Below, one piece after another: positions 7,520 through 16,478 of a stretch of 16,478 nt of DNA (position 1 is its first letter; every line of letters begins with the position of its first letter). Under the pieces are notes generated by a model, which saw nothing but the letters and a program-made list of their open reading frames with translations, made no database searches and was not told the DNA's origin. A program made the position numbers and the translations under genes. The DNA is from Flavobacteriales bacterium (GTDB lineage Bacteria > Bacteroidota > Bacteroidia > Flavobacteriales_F > PHOS-HE28), in the NCBI GenBank assembly GCA_016710685.1, contig JADJVC010000016.1, positions 1 to 16,478 of the forward strand. The letters are read 5' to 3'.

Positions 7520-7573
7520 CAAATTGAAGCCACCCCGCCCAAAGCGATTCATTCACCCCCGTACATTAACACC

Positions 7574-9004
7574 ATGCGCATGCTCCTCACCGGTGCCACG
7601 GGCTACATCGGCAAACGGCTGCTGCCCGCGCTGGTCGCGGAAGGACACCACGTGATCGCTGCACGCGCGACCGGGCTCGTTTCACGCCTGGCCGCGTTGC
7701 AGGATCACGTCACGGTGATCGAAGTGGATTTCCTCGAGCGCGCCTCGCTGGCCGAAATTCCCGCTGACATCGATGCGGCGTACTACCTGATGCATTCGAT
7801 GGCTTCGTCGACCGATTTCCAAAAAGCGGAGTTGATGTCCGCTGTGAACTTTCGCGAAGCGGTCTCCGCCACCGGGACGAAGCAGGTGCTCTACCTCACC
7901 GGCATTGTCAACGAAGATGAATTGTCTGAACACCTCGCCTCGCGGAAGGCGGTGGAAGACGAGCTGAAGCGCGGCAGCTACCACACGACGTGTTTGCGCG
8001 CGGGCATCATCATCGGGTCCGGCAGTGCCTCGTTCGAGATCATCCGCGACCTGGTGGAAAAGCTGCCGGTGATGATCACCCCGGTCTGGCTGCGCACGCG
8101 CTGCCAACCCATCGCGATCCGGGATGTGATCGCCTTCCTGGCGAAGCCCTCGGCAATGCCGCCACATACGACCGTGACTTCGACATCGGCGGCCCGCATC
8201 TACACGTACAAGGAAATGCTGCTGGGCTACGCGAAGGTGCGCGGCCTGAAACGGTGGATCGGCATCGTTCCCGTGATGACGCCGCGGCTGTCTTCGTACT
8301 GGCTGTATTTCGTCACGTCCACTTCGTACCGCTTGGCCGTTTCGTTGGTGGACAGCATGAAGGTGGAAGTGGTGTGCCGCAACACGGACCTGAACGGCAT
8401 CCTGGACATCACGCCCATTGATTGCGAGACGGCGCTACAGGCCACGCTGCAGAAGATCGAAGGCAACGAAGTGGTCTCCGGCTGGAAGGATTCGTTCACC
8501 AGCAGTGCGTTCACCGCTCACCTTTCCGAGTTCCTGCATGTGCCTACGTTCGGGTGCTTCGCGGACCAACGCAGCAGAACAATGAGCAGCCCGGAGCAGA
8601 CGCGCGAACGCATTTGGCGCATCGGCGGCAGCACCGGCTGGTACTACGGGAATTGGATGTGGCGCTTGCGCGGTTTCATGGACAAGCTGGTGGGCGGCGT
8701 GGGCCTCAACCGCGGGCGCACCCATGCGGACACGCTCATGGCCGGCGACTCCGTGGACTTCTGGCGCGTACTCTACGCGAACAAGGAAGAAGGCCGACTG
8801 CTGCTCTTCGCCGAGATGAAACTACCGGGGGAGGCCTGGCTCGAATTTAAGATGGACGGCGATGTATTGCGGCAAACGGCGACCTTCCGGCCGAAGGGCC
8901 TTTGGGGCCGGATCTCTGTGGTACGCGGTGCTGCCGTTCCACGGCCTCGTGTTCAACGGCATGCTGGCGAAGTTGCTGGTAGAAACAGCAAGAGCGCCCG
9001 GTAA
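7574..9004 (+). CDS. NAD(P)-binding SDR-family oxidoreductase with DUF2867 C-terminal domain
   Basis: An atypical/extended SDR. The start MRMLLTGATGYIGKRLLP carries the dinucleotide-binding TGATGYIG motif (residues 6-13). Further Rossmann features are DAAYYLMHSM and TTCLRAGIIIGSGSASFEI. The DUF2867 domain follows at about residues 320-470 (RIGGSTGWYYGNWMWRLRGFMDKLVGGVGLNRGR, split by family into several conserved blocks). Two compensating frame changes near 8145 and 8195 turn the expected ALGNAATYDRDFDIGGPHIYTY into unrelated residues. Another near 8910 changes the expected LYWYAVLPFHGLVFNGMLAKLL into SVVRGAAVPRPR. The true C-terminus is therefore in frame 3 and ends close to 8980, just before the hairpin, not necessarily at 9004. 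Function beyond oxidoreductase is unknown; the family is often annotated as a DUF2867-containing epimerase. Confidence 0.85.
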   Translation: MRMLLTGATGYIGKRLLPALVAEGHHVIAARATGLVSRLAALQDHVTVIEVDFLERASLAEIPADIDAAYYLMHSMASSTDFQKAELMSAVNFREAVSATGTKQVLYLTGIVNEDELSEHLASRKAVEDELKRGSYHTTCLRAGIIIGSGSASFEIIRDLVEKLPVMITPVWLRTRCQPIAIRDVIAFLAKPSAMPPHTTVTSTSAARIYTYKEMLLGYAKVRGLKRWIGIVPVMTPRLSSYWLYFVTSTSYRLAVSLVDSMKVEVVCRNTDLNGILDITPIDCETALQATLQKIEGNEVVSGWKDSFTSSAFTAHLSEFLHVPTFGCFADQRSRTMSSPEQTRERIWRIGGSTGWYYGNWMWRLRGFMDKLVGGVGLNRGRTHADTLMAGDSVDFWRVLYANKEEGRLLLFAEMKLPGEAWLEFKMDGDVLRQTATFRPKGLWGRISVVRGAAVPRPRVQRHAGEVAGRNSKSAR

Positions 9005-9020
9005 GACCAGGCGCTCTTTT
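8991..9020 (+). terminator. rho-independent terminator after the SDR gene, probably two-sided
   Basis: AGAGCGCC (8991-8998) pairs perfectly with GGCGCTCT (9010-9017) over an 11-base loop and runs into TTTCTT. It overlaps the last codons of the frame as written, which itself argues that the SDR coding region ends earlier. It lies between convergent genes and may also serve the T9SS gene that ends at 9052 on the other strand. Confidence 0.75.
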
Positions 9021-9051
9021 CTTCCGCCGAACGGGGCGGTTGGTTTTGCAA

Positions 9052-9887
9052 TTACTGTTTCACCAGCTTGCGGAATGCAACGCGTGTGCCTTGCTGAACG
9101 CGCAGGAAATAGGCACCCGGCGCATAGTGTGCCATGGGCAAAGTATAGCGGTCCACGTTGTTCACTACATCCGTGAAGAGCACTTGGCCCGTGCTGTTGA
9201 TCAGTTTGATCTCCAACGCAGCTTCTGTGTTGCTCGGCAGGTTGATCACCGCTTGGTCGCTGACCAAATTCGAAGCTAAGCTCCATTGAAGCGGAGCGCT
9301 GTTGCCGCCGATACCAATACTGCCGCCTAGATCGCCTGCGTTGATAGCCGAATCCGGGGTGGTCTCGTACCCGTATGCCATCACGGTAGCACTAAATTCA
9401 TCGGGCACGGTCAGTTCCACCCAGCCGTAATGGTTCATGCCGTCACCGCCAACGAAACGGCAACCGAGGTAACCGGATCCGTTGATCCAATTACCGAATG
9501 ACCCACCGTAATCAAGGAACCGAAGGCATCGGTCTTGAAGTTGGCATCACCCGGTGCAATGGGGTCGCCTGCGCCAAGCACATAGGGGGTACATAAAGGA
9601 GGCACCGAACCCAGCACGGCATTTCCGGTGGGCACGTTAACGCCGACGACCCAGGCGCTAAGGACGAAGAGCTGGTCTGGCTCTGGGAGATCTGGATGTC
9701 GAACGTTCCGTCGCCGTCAAAATCGACATCGTAGGTGGACCCGCTCATCACCACCGCGTCGGGGTCAATGTCCACGGAAACCACTTGCGCGTTTGCGGAA
9801 GGTGCCACCGCCAAAGGCGGTTTGCCATGCCGGTGTATCCCAGCCAATTTCCCGATCCGTCTTTTACCTGTGTTTTGGTTTCTTCAT
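9052..9887 (-). CDS. T9SS type A sorting-domain cargo protein (frameshifted)
   Basis: The C-terminus is a T9SS signal: ALEIKLINSTGQVLFTDVV, then YAPGAYFLRVQQGTRVAFRKLVKQ-type residues, the usual 'G.Y.lrv..g......kLvk' ending. This directs the protein across the outer membrane, where the domain is removed. Upstream, in shifting frames, are VSVDIDPDAVVMSGSTYDVDFDGDGTFDI (about 9780-9690, an acidic Asp-rich stretch) and NAVLGSVPPLCTPYVLGAGD. Next come SGYLGCRFVGGDG and then MNHYGWVELTVPDEFSATVM (9438 onward). The same domain order is seen in many Bacteroidota cargo proteins. ATG 9887 (MKKPKHR) is my best start, but the signal peptide is scrambled by a break; the remnant AVAPSANAQ looks like its cleavage end. 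Length is about 278 residues. No catalytic domain is recognised. Confidence 0.7.
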
Positions 9888-10127
9888 GTTCGGTGGTTTT
9901 CAGAATTCAAGACAAGGTAGTATTGTTATACCATTTAGATATTCAATTTCGTCGGGTGAAGCTGTTTTTCGGCCAGCTCCACAAAGTGTCAAATTCGATT
10001 TATGAATGGCGCTTATGAACAAGCAGCAAGCGGTTGTAATGCGCCGAAGTATTGAACCGGTTCCGCATGCACTCGTTTTCCGGTGAGGGCGGACACTTCG
10101 CCTGCGCCACGATAATGTGCAGTGTCG
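9888..10127. other. AT-rich intergenic region
   Basis: 240 bases between the deiminase stop and the T9SS cargo start, both on the - strand. The part at about 9905-9960 is distinctly AT-rich compared with its surroundings and is the likely promoter region for the cargo gene. I could not fit TTG/TAnnTTTG elements at the normal spacing. Confidence 0.35.
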
Positions 10128-11420
10128 TCATTCCTTCGCGATGGGTTGCTGCTGCGTCCAGCAATGCACACCACCACCACGCCAGTTGATCTCTCGGGGA
10201 TCTAGTTGAACGATGCTGCGATCCGGGAACGTCTTCTTCAATACGGCTTACGCCACGTCGTCTTTCGCTTTGGTGGAAGAGCATTGCTCTTCCTGCCAAT
10301 ATGCAGGAACAAAGACACGTCCGTTGGTGATCAGGAAGTTGAGGTAACTGGCCGCTGGGATGTACCGAATAGTATCGCCCGCTTGAAGATCCTTGTTCTC
10401 CTTTAGCAGCATCTGGTCATAGCTGCGCTCGGTGTTCATTACGTGCGGGTTGAACTCTATTTCCGGCGTGGGTGCTTTGATCACGTGCAATGCGCGGCCG
10501 TCTCGGTCACGGGAACTGTTCCAGTATGCGCAGGTTCACGTCCATGCGTTGGCGGATGATGAGTTGCAGGCTGTCGGTGAGGTCCACATCATCGGGCCAG
10601 GCCAAAGCACCGTGCTGTCGTTCACGAAACGGCAGAACTCGTCCACATGACCACCGGTGCCTGGCAGAACACATTGCCGTGTACGCGTGGATCCATGTAC
10701 CACGTATCATCCACGGGGCCATCCTTCAGCCAAATAATTTCCTGCACGCCGAAGATGCGCTTGAATTCTTGCTCCATGCTGTCTTTGGACCAACCGGGGG
10801 TTGCGTTGCATGGTCACTGCTTCTACCTGCAAGAGAATGCCCGCGCCGTTCACCTCTACCGCACCACCTTCTATTACCAGGTTGCTGTGGACTACGGAAG
10901 GCCAGAGTCGCCGCGCGATCATGGTAGGGAAACTATCTTGTTGCGCCAGCATTTCCGCTGATGACCCAACGAGGTTTTCATGGTCACCGTAGTAGTTCCA
11001 GTCTGCATCCAGCACAGCCAAGGTGCCATCGCGTTGCCGCAGGAAGATCGGGCCCATATCACGCACGGTGCCGGTGTCATCGTTTCGCCCAGCACTTCCA
11101 TTCTGTACCGGTCGCGTATTATGCCGTGAGGCTATCCCACCGAGCAACAGTGCGCATTGCCAGACTGTCATCATCGGCCACGCATACAACGAAGGTTGAT
11201 GGCGGTAGCGCGACCACCACCTGATCAAGTACGGTATCGATGGCATTGCCGTTGTAGTTGAACCAGACTGCATCGTGCGGTGCCCATTCGGGGGAAGGAC
11301 ATATTCGGGTAGTTCCTCTTGTGGTGCGCCACAGCCAGCGAGGAGCGCCACGAGCATCAAAGCGTTCAGGTTGGGCAAGGCCTCTTCTGCTCTTTGGGCA
11401 ACTGTCCTTGCACGGTTCAT
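10128..11420 (-). CDS. agmatine deiminase-family lipoprotein (PAD-type, frameshifted)
   Basis: Agmatine deiminases hydrolyse the guanidine group of agmatine to N-carbamoylputrescine and ammonia using a catalytic Cys with His, Asp and Glu. Reading across frames gives, in family order, LPPEWAPHDAVWFNY (about 11300), GTVRDMGPIF (about 11060), NLVIEGGAVEVNGAGILL (about 10880), EIIWLKDGPVDDT (about 10740), GGHVDEFCRFV (about 10650), AASYLNFLITNGRVFVPAYW (about 10350) and EINWRGGGVHCWTQQQP with the nucleophile Cys, ending at TGA 10128. Breaks lie near 11310, 11110, 10800, 10660, 10600, 10500 and 10240. The start at 11420 gives an N-terminus containing LNALMLVALLAGC, a strong lipobox (LAGC), so the enzyme should be lipid-anchored outside the cytoplasm. 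The ATG overlaps the stop of the preceding gene as ATGA. Substrate could be agmatine or another guanidine compound such as arginine peptides. Confidence 0.8.
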
Positions 11421-11894
11421 TCGGGGCGCGGCATCTGCGTGATGTGTGGCCGAAAGTTGATCGCGGTGCCCGGCATGGCATCCGTGAGGACGAAGGCGAT
11501 GGGCAGGCCGGGTTCGATCTCCTCGACCACCGTCGCGGTGAAGCCCGTTGTTGAAGGAAAGTGGCGGTGGCCTTGGCGCTGGAGAGCGGGTCGTCGGCCA
11601 CCAGACCGATGCATGAGTACACGTGCCCGAGGCTCGCCAGCACCTCTTCCGAAGCATGATTGATGATGGTACCGTCCCAGAAGATGGAGCGAAGCACCCC
11701 GCCGCTGTTCGCTTGAGCGCTCGGCCACCATGCTGGGCCAGCAGATCCACCATGGCCTGCTTGGCCTCTGTTGTGGCGGCGGTGAAGATGCGCGAACCGC
11801 TGTCGGGGAACGGTAACGGGTTACGTCCGCGTAGCATCAGCGCACAGCGTGACCAGGACCAGCAGCAGAACGGGAAACGAGGACGATGATCCAT
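11417..11894 (-). CDS. small exported protein coupled to the deiminase (frameshifted)
   Basis: From ATG 11894 a break soon brings in SSSFPVLLLVLVTLCADA, a hydrophobic signal-like segment. The protein then continues as DSGSRIFTAATTEAKQAMVDLLAQHGG (about 11800-11715), SIFWDGTIINHASEEVLASLGHVY (about 11690-11620), DDPLSSAKATATFLQQ, and GFTATVVEEIEPGLPIAFVLTDAMPG to PRPE and TGA 11417-11419. The composite is about 159 residues. I do not recognise the family. The stop and the next gene's start share bases (ATGA), so the two products are probably made together and may act together outside the cytoplasm. Start choice is uncertain; ATG 11906 is an alternative. Confidence 0.5.
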
Positions 11895-12049
11895 GGGCAG
11901 AAACATGGGCGGGTTGTTTGATGGGTTTGTTGCGATAGACAGCGTGGTCATTTGAGACTCCTCACAAACCTACGACGATCATTTCGAGCAAGGGGGCGTA
12001 GCAGGTCCGACCCCGTCTCCCGTCCGCACTCGTTCTCCATATTTCATGA

Positions 12050-15000
12050 TCAGCGCTTCACCACCACCCTCGCACTCCTTGGCGCTTGCCCTTCCACGCG
12101 CACCATCACCAAATACAACCCGTCCTTCCATTCAGCGGAAAGGTCCAGTGGTTGCACAGCGCTGAAGTACTTCACTTGCTCTGCATACACCCGTTTGCCA
12201 TCCCATTCCTCGCTACGCATCACGCGCATGTCGATCATTGCGGTGGCAAGGTGATGGTACGAAAATCCGTTTGCACGGCCCTGTGGTGAACAAAGCACCA
12301 AAGCCGTTCCGAACGACGACCATTGTAAGCAGGGTTGAAACGTAGGAAACGAGATAAGGCTCTCCGGGGATAAGCCCAGGGTAGTGAGCGGCGCTTGGAT
12401 ATACTCGGATGCCAATCGGATTACCTATCATTGGGTGAGGGTATAAATCGCCGGCCATCCCTTCTCCGTTGCGCGAAAGGATCCCGTCGTTCGGTGGTGT
12501 TGCTTACACCATCTCGGCTGGTACGTTCTCCCCTGGAATTGAAGTCGGCTCAACTGCTGTAGCTATCGCAGGCTGGCTCGGTGTTGGCGTAACCAATCGG
12601 GTGCCATAAAGGTGTTGAGACCTGCATCGCCCGGGTGAAATTCGGCGCGCATGTGGATCCTGGCGCCATACTCGGATTGGCCATAGCACTGGACCCAAAC
12701 GAGGTTTCGTCCACGCAATTGTTCTGTTATTGATGGTGAGATGAAAAGACCTAATCGGCCACTGACAGAAAGTTCGCGCGGTCTTGATACTAAACAGGCG
12801 CGCGCGTAATAAATCGCCCCCGTCGTCAGGTCGTGGGCAGTTCCAAAATATTCTCTGAGCAGGCGATGGAAATTAGGTTGCCCGGCGTTCCGCTGAAGAG
12901 TTCTGTCATGCAAAAGATCAGCCGTTTCATTTCCTGCCACGATCCGCGAACGTTGATGAGTTGCTATGAACTTGAACCAGATGTCATCATCAGCGGAAAT
13001 CATCCACCGTACAACTGCCACCGGGGCAAACTTTCTGAGCACCTGCGGTATTGAAGGAAGTGTGTAGTCGGTACTGTAATTGATCACCTGCGCACCACTT
13101 GCTTCATCGTTGTTGCCTGCGCACATTGACCAGGATCGCGCAAACCTTGTTGAGCCCCGGGACCGTTGTGTACGCGGAAGTAAACGTATCGCCTACTTCA
13201 TCAAACCCGAAAGCGGGAAGCGTTGTTGCAGCACAACTGCAAGCACCGTGGAATCCAACCAAGACTATCCGACGAATAGCCGAGATACGCTTCGATGCGC
13301 ATTCGCCGGGCGTCAACGGAGCCTCTTTCATTTGAAGGTTGGTGTTCACTGCGGAGATGGTGTGCGTTGCCTGGCCTGATGAATCGGAACCACACATAGT
13401 CATCCCGGGTTCATGGAAGGTCCGCACATTTCTTGATAGCTGCTCTCGTGGCCGCGTAGGTCCGGCTTGGTGTGCTTCCGTAGAGAAAGTTGTGGCCGTT
13501 GTAGGCAAGGTAATGGCACCATTGATACTCGTCGTTCATGGGCGAATCAAATAACATTGGGACAAGCAAAACGAGTTGACATATTGAACCCGGAATGATA
13601 TTGGATTACCTGGCACAAGTCCCTTGAACCACGAACGATCGAATTTGCCGTGTGGCATACAATACTGGTAAGCGCACCGCAATTCCGCTGAAGAGTTCGA
13701 GGTGTAACTGTTTCCGGGAGCAAGTAGGAAAGCTGCGCTGGTATGGGCTGGTGTGGTGTACCATACATCACGTTGTGCGCGTACAGCCCGCTATTCCGTT
13801 GGTCGCATACATGGTGTTCACGCAGGAAGTGTGGTCCAATCCTGCAAATTGCTGAAGGGAAGTGGCACAGCGCCAACGCAGTCATCATTCCTTACGCCAC
13901 GCGTGATCGCCACTCGAAATCCATCGCGATCACCACCAGCGAAGTAAATTGTTCTCTTACGCAAGTAGGTGGTACCCGTGGTAAGTCCGCTTAATCGTGA
14001 AGATCTTGGAACGACCTGAAGACAGTATGGTGGTCATTGAACCGCAAGTGCCGGACATCAATTCGAAACGCAAACCGTCTCGACCACGAACGACAAGGCA
14101 TGCAACATCTGCACACTGTCCGTGGCCGTGAAGCTGTCCAAATGTCTCGTCGCGTCGCCCGCAGCGAAGCAAACCCGGCAGCGATTGCGTGGCGTGGTAC
14201 GTTGATGCCAAGAACCATTCCGAAGGAATTCCCGCTTGGCTGCACTGGAGGTTCACAGCATCTGCACAAAAGTCATCTTCTCCTGCCGCCGCGAAACAAT
14301 CGGAACATCGTCGTTATGAGGGAGGTCGGACCAATTGCCCCTACTTTCAGGAAGTACTTGAGTACCAATGTCGGGTTCCTCGAAAGGGTAGTCAGTAGCG
14401 TTGACTTCGGTGGTGAGGCAGGTGAGCGATCCGCACGTCCCCGAATACAAGGGCAGCGTTGTGACGTGTTGCTGACAGCCGTGACACCTACGTTGTGGGT
14501 GCTTCGAACGTGAATAACACATCGGCCACATTCGTACCACACGGAACTACGCTGCTGGTGGCGAGCCAGGTGCTCATTTCGCGTGGTTGTGGCTTCAATT
14601 CTTGAGACAGTTACCGGCAGGGAATGGCGTTCGCGCATCCATCGTTGCTGTAAGGTGCATAAACTTTACCTCGGTGCGCTCGGCTGCATCGTTGCCGTGG
14701 TGCTGGTGGTGTAACTGCGGATGTAGTAATCCTCCTCGCGGTGAGGCCCGTATCCAAGCCGTTGTTACACACAATATTCGTGAGGCTTCCGCACGTACCA
14801 CTGAACCATTCCGTGGCCAATGGCTCCGGTGCCCATGGCTTGCGCGGCAAAGCGAAGCGTACTGCCCGTGGCGGTAACGCGGTACCATACATCATCATTC
14901 GATGTACCCGCAACCTGCAACAGCCGGGTTGCGATTGTGTCGCACCCAACTTGCTTCCCTTCTACAGACGGCCGCACATCATAGTCGGTCGTGTTCACTT

Positions 15001-15509
15001 GCAGTTGAAATGCACCCGGACACTCATCATTCAGCGGTGCGGACACCACGGCTACGGTGGCATAATAACCGACATCCGGGCGTTGCTCATCATCACGCGG
15101 ATGTGGTGGCAGTGCCGATCGCGTCAACGCGAGTGGGGGCGCATTTCCTTGGGCGCAACCCATGCTGATGAGACTGCCGCAATTCCCGCTGAAGGCTTCA
15201 ATAGAAACGCCCGGACTGGCGAAAGCAACGAACCCATGACCCACTGTTTCGCACCCGTTGCCACGAAACTGTACCACACGCTTCGCACGGGATACGTTAC
15301 GCACGAGGATGCAGGTGATGACTGCCGAGGCAGTGGTGCACCGATAGCCTACAACCCGACGTGAACAGTACCAAGATCTCAAAGCTGCGGTAGTACCTGC
15401 TGTAGCGCGCGTGCGCGCAGTCGAAGTTCGAGGTGCTTTGTGCCGCAGCCGTGTTGTTATAGACAACGATGCCTATCAGCGAAGCGGCGAAGAGTAGTGC
15501 GTTTCTCAT
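12050..15509 (-). CDS. large T9SS cargo protein with about seven NDEC/DVWY repeats (heavily frameshifted)
   Basis: Start ATG 15509 gives MRNALLFAASLIGIVVYNNTAAAQ, a signal peptide. The body is a series of about 120-140-residue repeats of the common Bacteroidota surface-protein type: NDEC.GA..L, then DVWY.F.ATG, then SGTCGSLT..C, then GLTTGTTYY. Seen copies include VWYSFVATG with SGNCGSLISMGC (about 15270-15150), NDECPGAFQLQV with NDDVWYRVTATG and SGTCGSLTNIVC (about 15030-14770), NDGCANAIPLPAGNC with SGTCGSLTCL (about 14645-14430), SGTCGSMTTI (about 14040), NDDCVGAVPLPF with CGALTSIVC (about 13890-13650), NDEYQWC (about 13530) and NNDEASGAQVI with DDDIWFKFIATH (about 13120-12950). The C-terminus is a T9SS sorting domain, DLSAEWKDGLYLVMVRVEG...VVVKR. 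Total length is about 1150 residues. Breaks occur roughly every 100 bases, so this is either very poor sequence or a decayed gene. The expected role is a secreted or surface-attached, adhesion-like protein. Confidence 0.7.
12053..12157 (-). repeat. T9SS sorting-domain DNA repeat, copy 1
   Basis: This 105-base segment encodes the end of the repeat protein. It aligns without gaps to 15602-15706. The best part includes CCTTCCACG and GCACCATCACCAA on the + strand. The encoded ends are YLVMVRVEGQAPRSARVVVKR-like and YLVMVHVEGQAPRKARIVV-like. Confidence 0.65.
13100..15290 (-). repeat. tandem protein-coding repeats, about 340-420 bases each
   Basis: Unit starts, recognised by the Asn-Asp codons of NDEC/NDGC/NDDC, fall near 15030, 14648, 14310, 13890, 13535 and 13118. 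A first, more divergent unit lies upstream. The repeats are visible at protein level; at DNA level they are diverged. Confidence 0.55.
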
Positions 15510-15598
15510 GATCCGTGGGATTCTGGCACCAAGTGAACACCTATACACCCCGTTGGAAAGAACTACCGAGGCTACGGCTAGGGATCGAGGTAAACGGT

Positions 15599-16478
15599 TC
15601 AGCGGCGCACCACGATCCGCGCTTTCCGTGGCGCTTGTCCTTCCACGTGCACCATCACCAAGTACAGACCATCGGCTTGCACGGCGGAAAGGTCCAGTTG
15701 CTGTTGTTCCGCCAGGTGCTCCACGTGTTCGGCCAACACCTGTTCGCCAGTGGCGCTGAAATTCGTAACACGCCCGTCGTCCGACGGCGCCCGCATCGAG
15801 CGCAAGTGGTTGCAGACGGTCCGATGCCGGGCTTAGCCATAGCGCTATCAGGTTGCTCGTCAAGGTCTCCCCTCGATGCCGGTGGCCCTCCCGAATTAAC
15901 TTGATGAGTGTGAACGCATCGTTGCCTCCCGTACGATCATGCTGGAACCTGGCCGTCTTTGGGATCCATGTCCGCAGCATCCGCAAACCATCCTGATACA
16001 TAGAGTGCGCCCGTTGCGCTATCTCAATAGCATAGGCCCTTGCAGCAATACCGACACTCCATGGAGGTCGCCTGATGGGACCACCATCCGCTTCCAAGCT
16101 CCAGATGAACATGTCGTCACCACCTGTGGAAGCCAGAACCAGATCTCCGATGCCGGGGTCGAAGATGGCCGGGTTGCGATAGATGCCGCACACATGCGCA
16201 TTCCCCCTTCCGCATCCGTGGTGATATTTCGCATCCCTTCATCGTCACCGCTACTCCCGGCGGATTTCGCCCAGAGCAGTGCGCCAGCGCCCGTGAACTT
16301 GGCTAAATAAATGTCTTGACCGTCGGAAGAGGTGAGTTCCGTTACGCCGGCCCCCATCGAAGTCGATGGTGCCTTTGCATAGCGCCCTGTGGCGAACAGG
16401 TTGCCGTCGCTGTCGAGCGATCTTCCCTTCCGTAGCCACCGCTGAAGCGATAGGTGGTTGTGGTCACCGGATTTGCGT
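15599..16478 (-). CDS. SBBP beta-propeller T9SS cargo protein, 5' end beyond window (frameshifted)
   Basis: From the window edge inward the frames give TTYRFSGGYGRED, then ELTSSDGQDIYLAKFTGAGALLWAKSAGSSGDDEGMRNITTDAEGG. They continue IYRNPAIFDPGIGDLVLASTGGDDMFIWSLEADGG. This 'GG.D.F..K....G...W....GG...D......D..GN.Y..G.F' rhythm is that of SBBP repeats, which fold as blades of a beta-propeller. Then follow PASDRLQPLALDAG, VTNFSATGEQVLAEHVEHLA and LDLSAVQADGLYLVMVHVEG to the stop at 15599, a T9SS type A sorting domain. Breaks are near 16370, 16190, 16070, 15890 and 15790. The N-terminus is outside the window. The gene ends 90 bases before the start of the next T9SS gene on the same strand, so the two may be one transcript. 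Role: secreted or surface protein of unknown ligand. Confidence 0.72.
15602..15706 (-). repeat. T9SS sorting-domain DNA repeat, copy 2
   Basis: Partner of 12053-12157, aligned without gaps over 105 bases and ending at the equivalent stop codon. It shows that the two neighbouring cargo genes share a recently duplicated or converted 3' end. Confidence 0.65.

Larger units (their letters stand above)
7208..7573. other. 366-base divergent intergenic region with palindromic repeat cluster
   Basis: This gap separates the start of the EEP gene (-) from the start of the SDR gene (+). Three copies of a CCCCTCTCC/GGAGAGGGG palindrome lie in it, and are listed separately. A second, direct repeat, GGCGTCCC(A)CGCAAA, occurs at about 7373-7386 and 7433-7445. 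Open frames here are low-complexity shadows of the repeats. Confidence 0.5.

Noticed and set aside
9905..9960. Bacteroidota promoter for the T9SS cargo gene (TTG ... TACCTTG on the - strand)
   Set aside because: The spacer is about 24 bases, longer than the usual 19-21, and the -7 element is imperfect.
10707..11951. A single 414-codon gene on the - strand
   Set aside because: The open frame joins by chance an out-of-frame stretch of the small exported protein gene to the deiminase. An internal stop/start overlap (ATGA at 11417-11420) and separate signal sequences show two genes.
13100..15290. CRISPR-like array, because of regular spacing of similar units
   Set aside because: Units are 340-420 bases and are similar at protein level only. 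There are no short identical repeats with unique spacers.

Overview
The window looks like a fairly GC-rich member of the Bacteroidota (a Flavobacteriales-type genome is likely). Three secreted proteins end in the hydrophobic/basic tail of type IX secretion (T9SS) sorting domains. One of them carries the 'NDEC...DVWY...SGTCGSLT' repeat and another carries SBBP-type beta-propeller blades, both typical of this phylum. A PUR-like DUF3276 domain, another Bacteroidota speciality, is also present. I see no tRNA, rRNA or CRISPR array, and no recognisable insertion sequence.

Almost every gene is broken by one or more single-base frame changes, yet the protein signal continues cleanly in the next frame. 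Only two genes read through intact (4023-4475 and 5459-6124). The simplest explanation is indel error in an uncorrected long-read assembly rather than mass gene decay, so genes are annotated here as composite CDSs with the frame changes noted. The density of breaks is greatest in the repeat gene at 12050-15509.

Layout. (1) Positions 1-3407 form a lower-GC block that looks like a defence or accessory island. It holds the 3' part of a GmrSD-type (DUF262-DUF1524) type IV restriction protein on +, a convergent CoiA-like nuclease with an extraordinary series of CxxC zinc ribbons on -, and a divergent DUF3276/PUR plus Myb-like DNA-binding protein on +. (2) Positions 3618-6124 hold four small + strand genes for envelope or exported proteins, ending in a lipoprotein of the intradiol dioxygenase fold. 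Two copies of a 59-bp dispersed palindromic repeat sit in the gaps. (3) Positions 6154-7207 (-) encode a membrane-anchored endonuclease/exonuclease/phosphatase-family protein. A 366-bp gap follows that contains a cluster of CCCTCTCC/GGAGAGGG palindromes. Then 7574-9004 (+) encodes an SDR-DUF2867 oxidoreductase ending in a clear hairpin terminator. (4) Positions 9052-16478 are all - strand. In transcription order they are: an SBBP/T9SS protein (5' end beyond the window), a ~1150-residue repeat/T9SS protein, a small exported protein, an agmatine-deiminase-family lipoprotein joined to it by an ATGA overlap, and a third T9SS cargo protein.

How they fit together: the left block is about nucleic-acid recognition and cutting, probably anti-phage. 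The right block is about the cell surface, with several T9SS cargo proteins and a periplasm- or outer-membrane-directed deiminase. The strongest candidate for something new is the CoiA-like multi-zinc-ribbon nuclease and its two neighbours.
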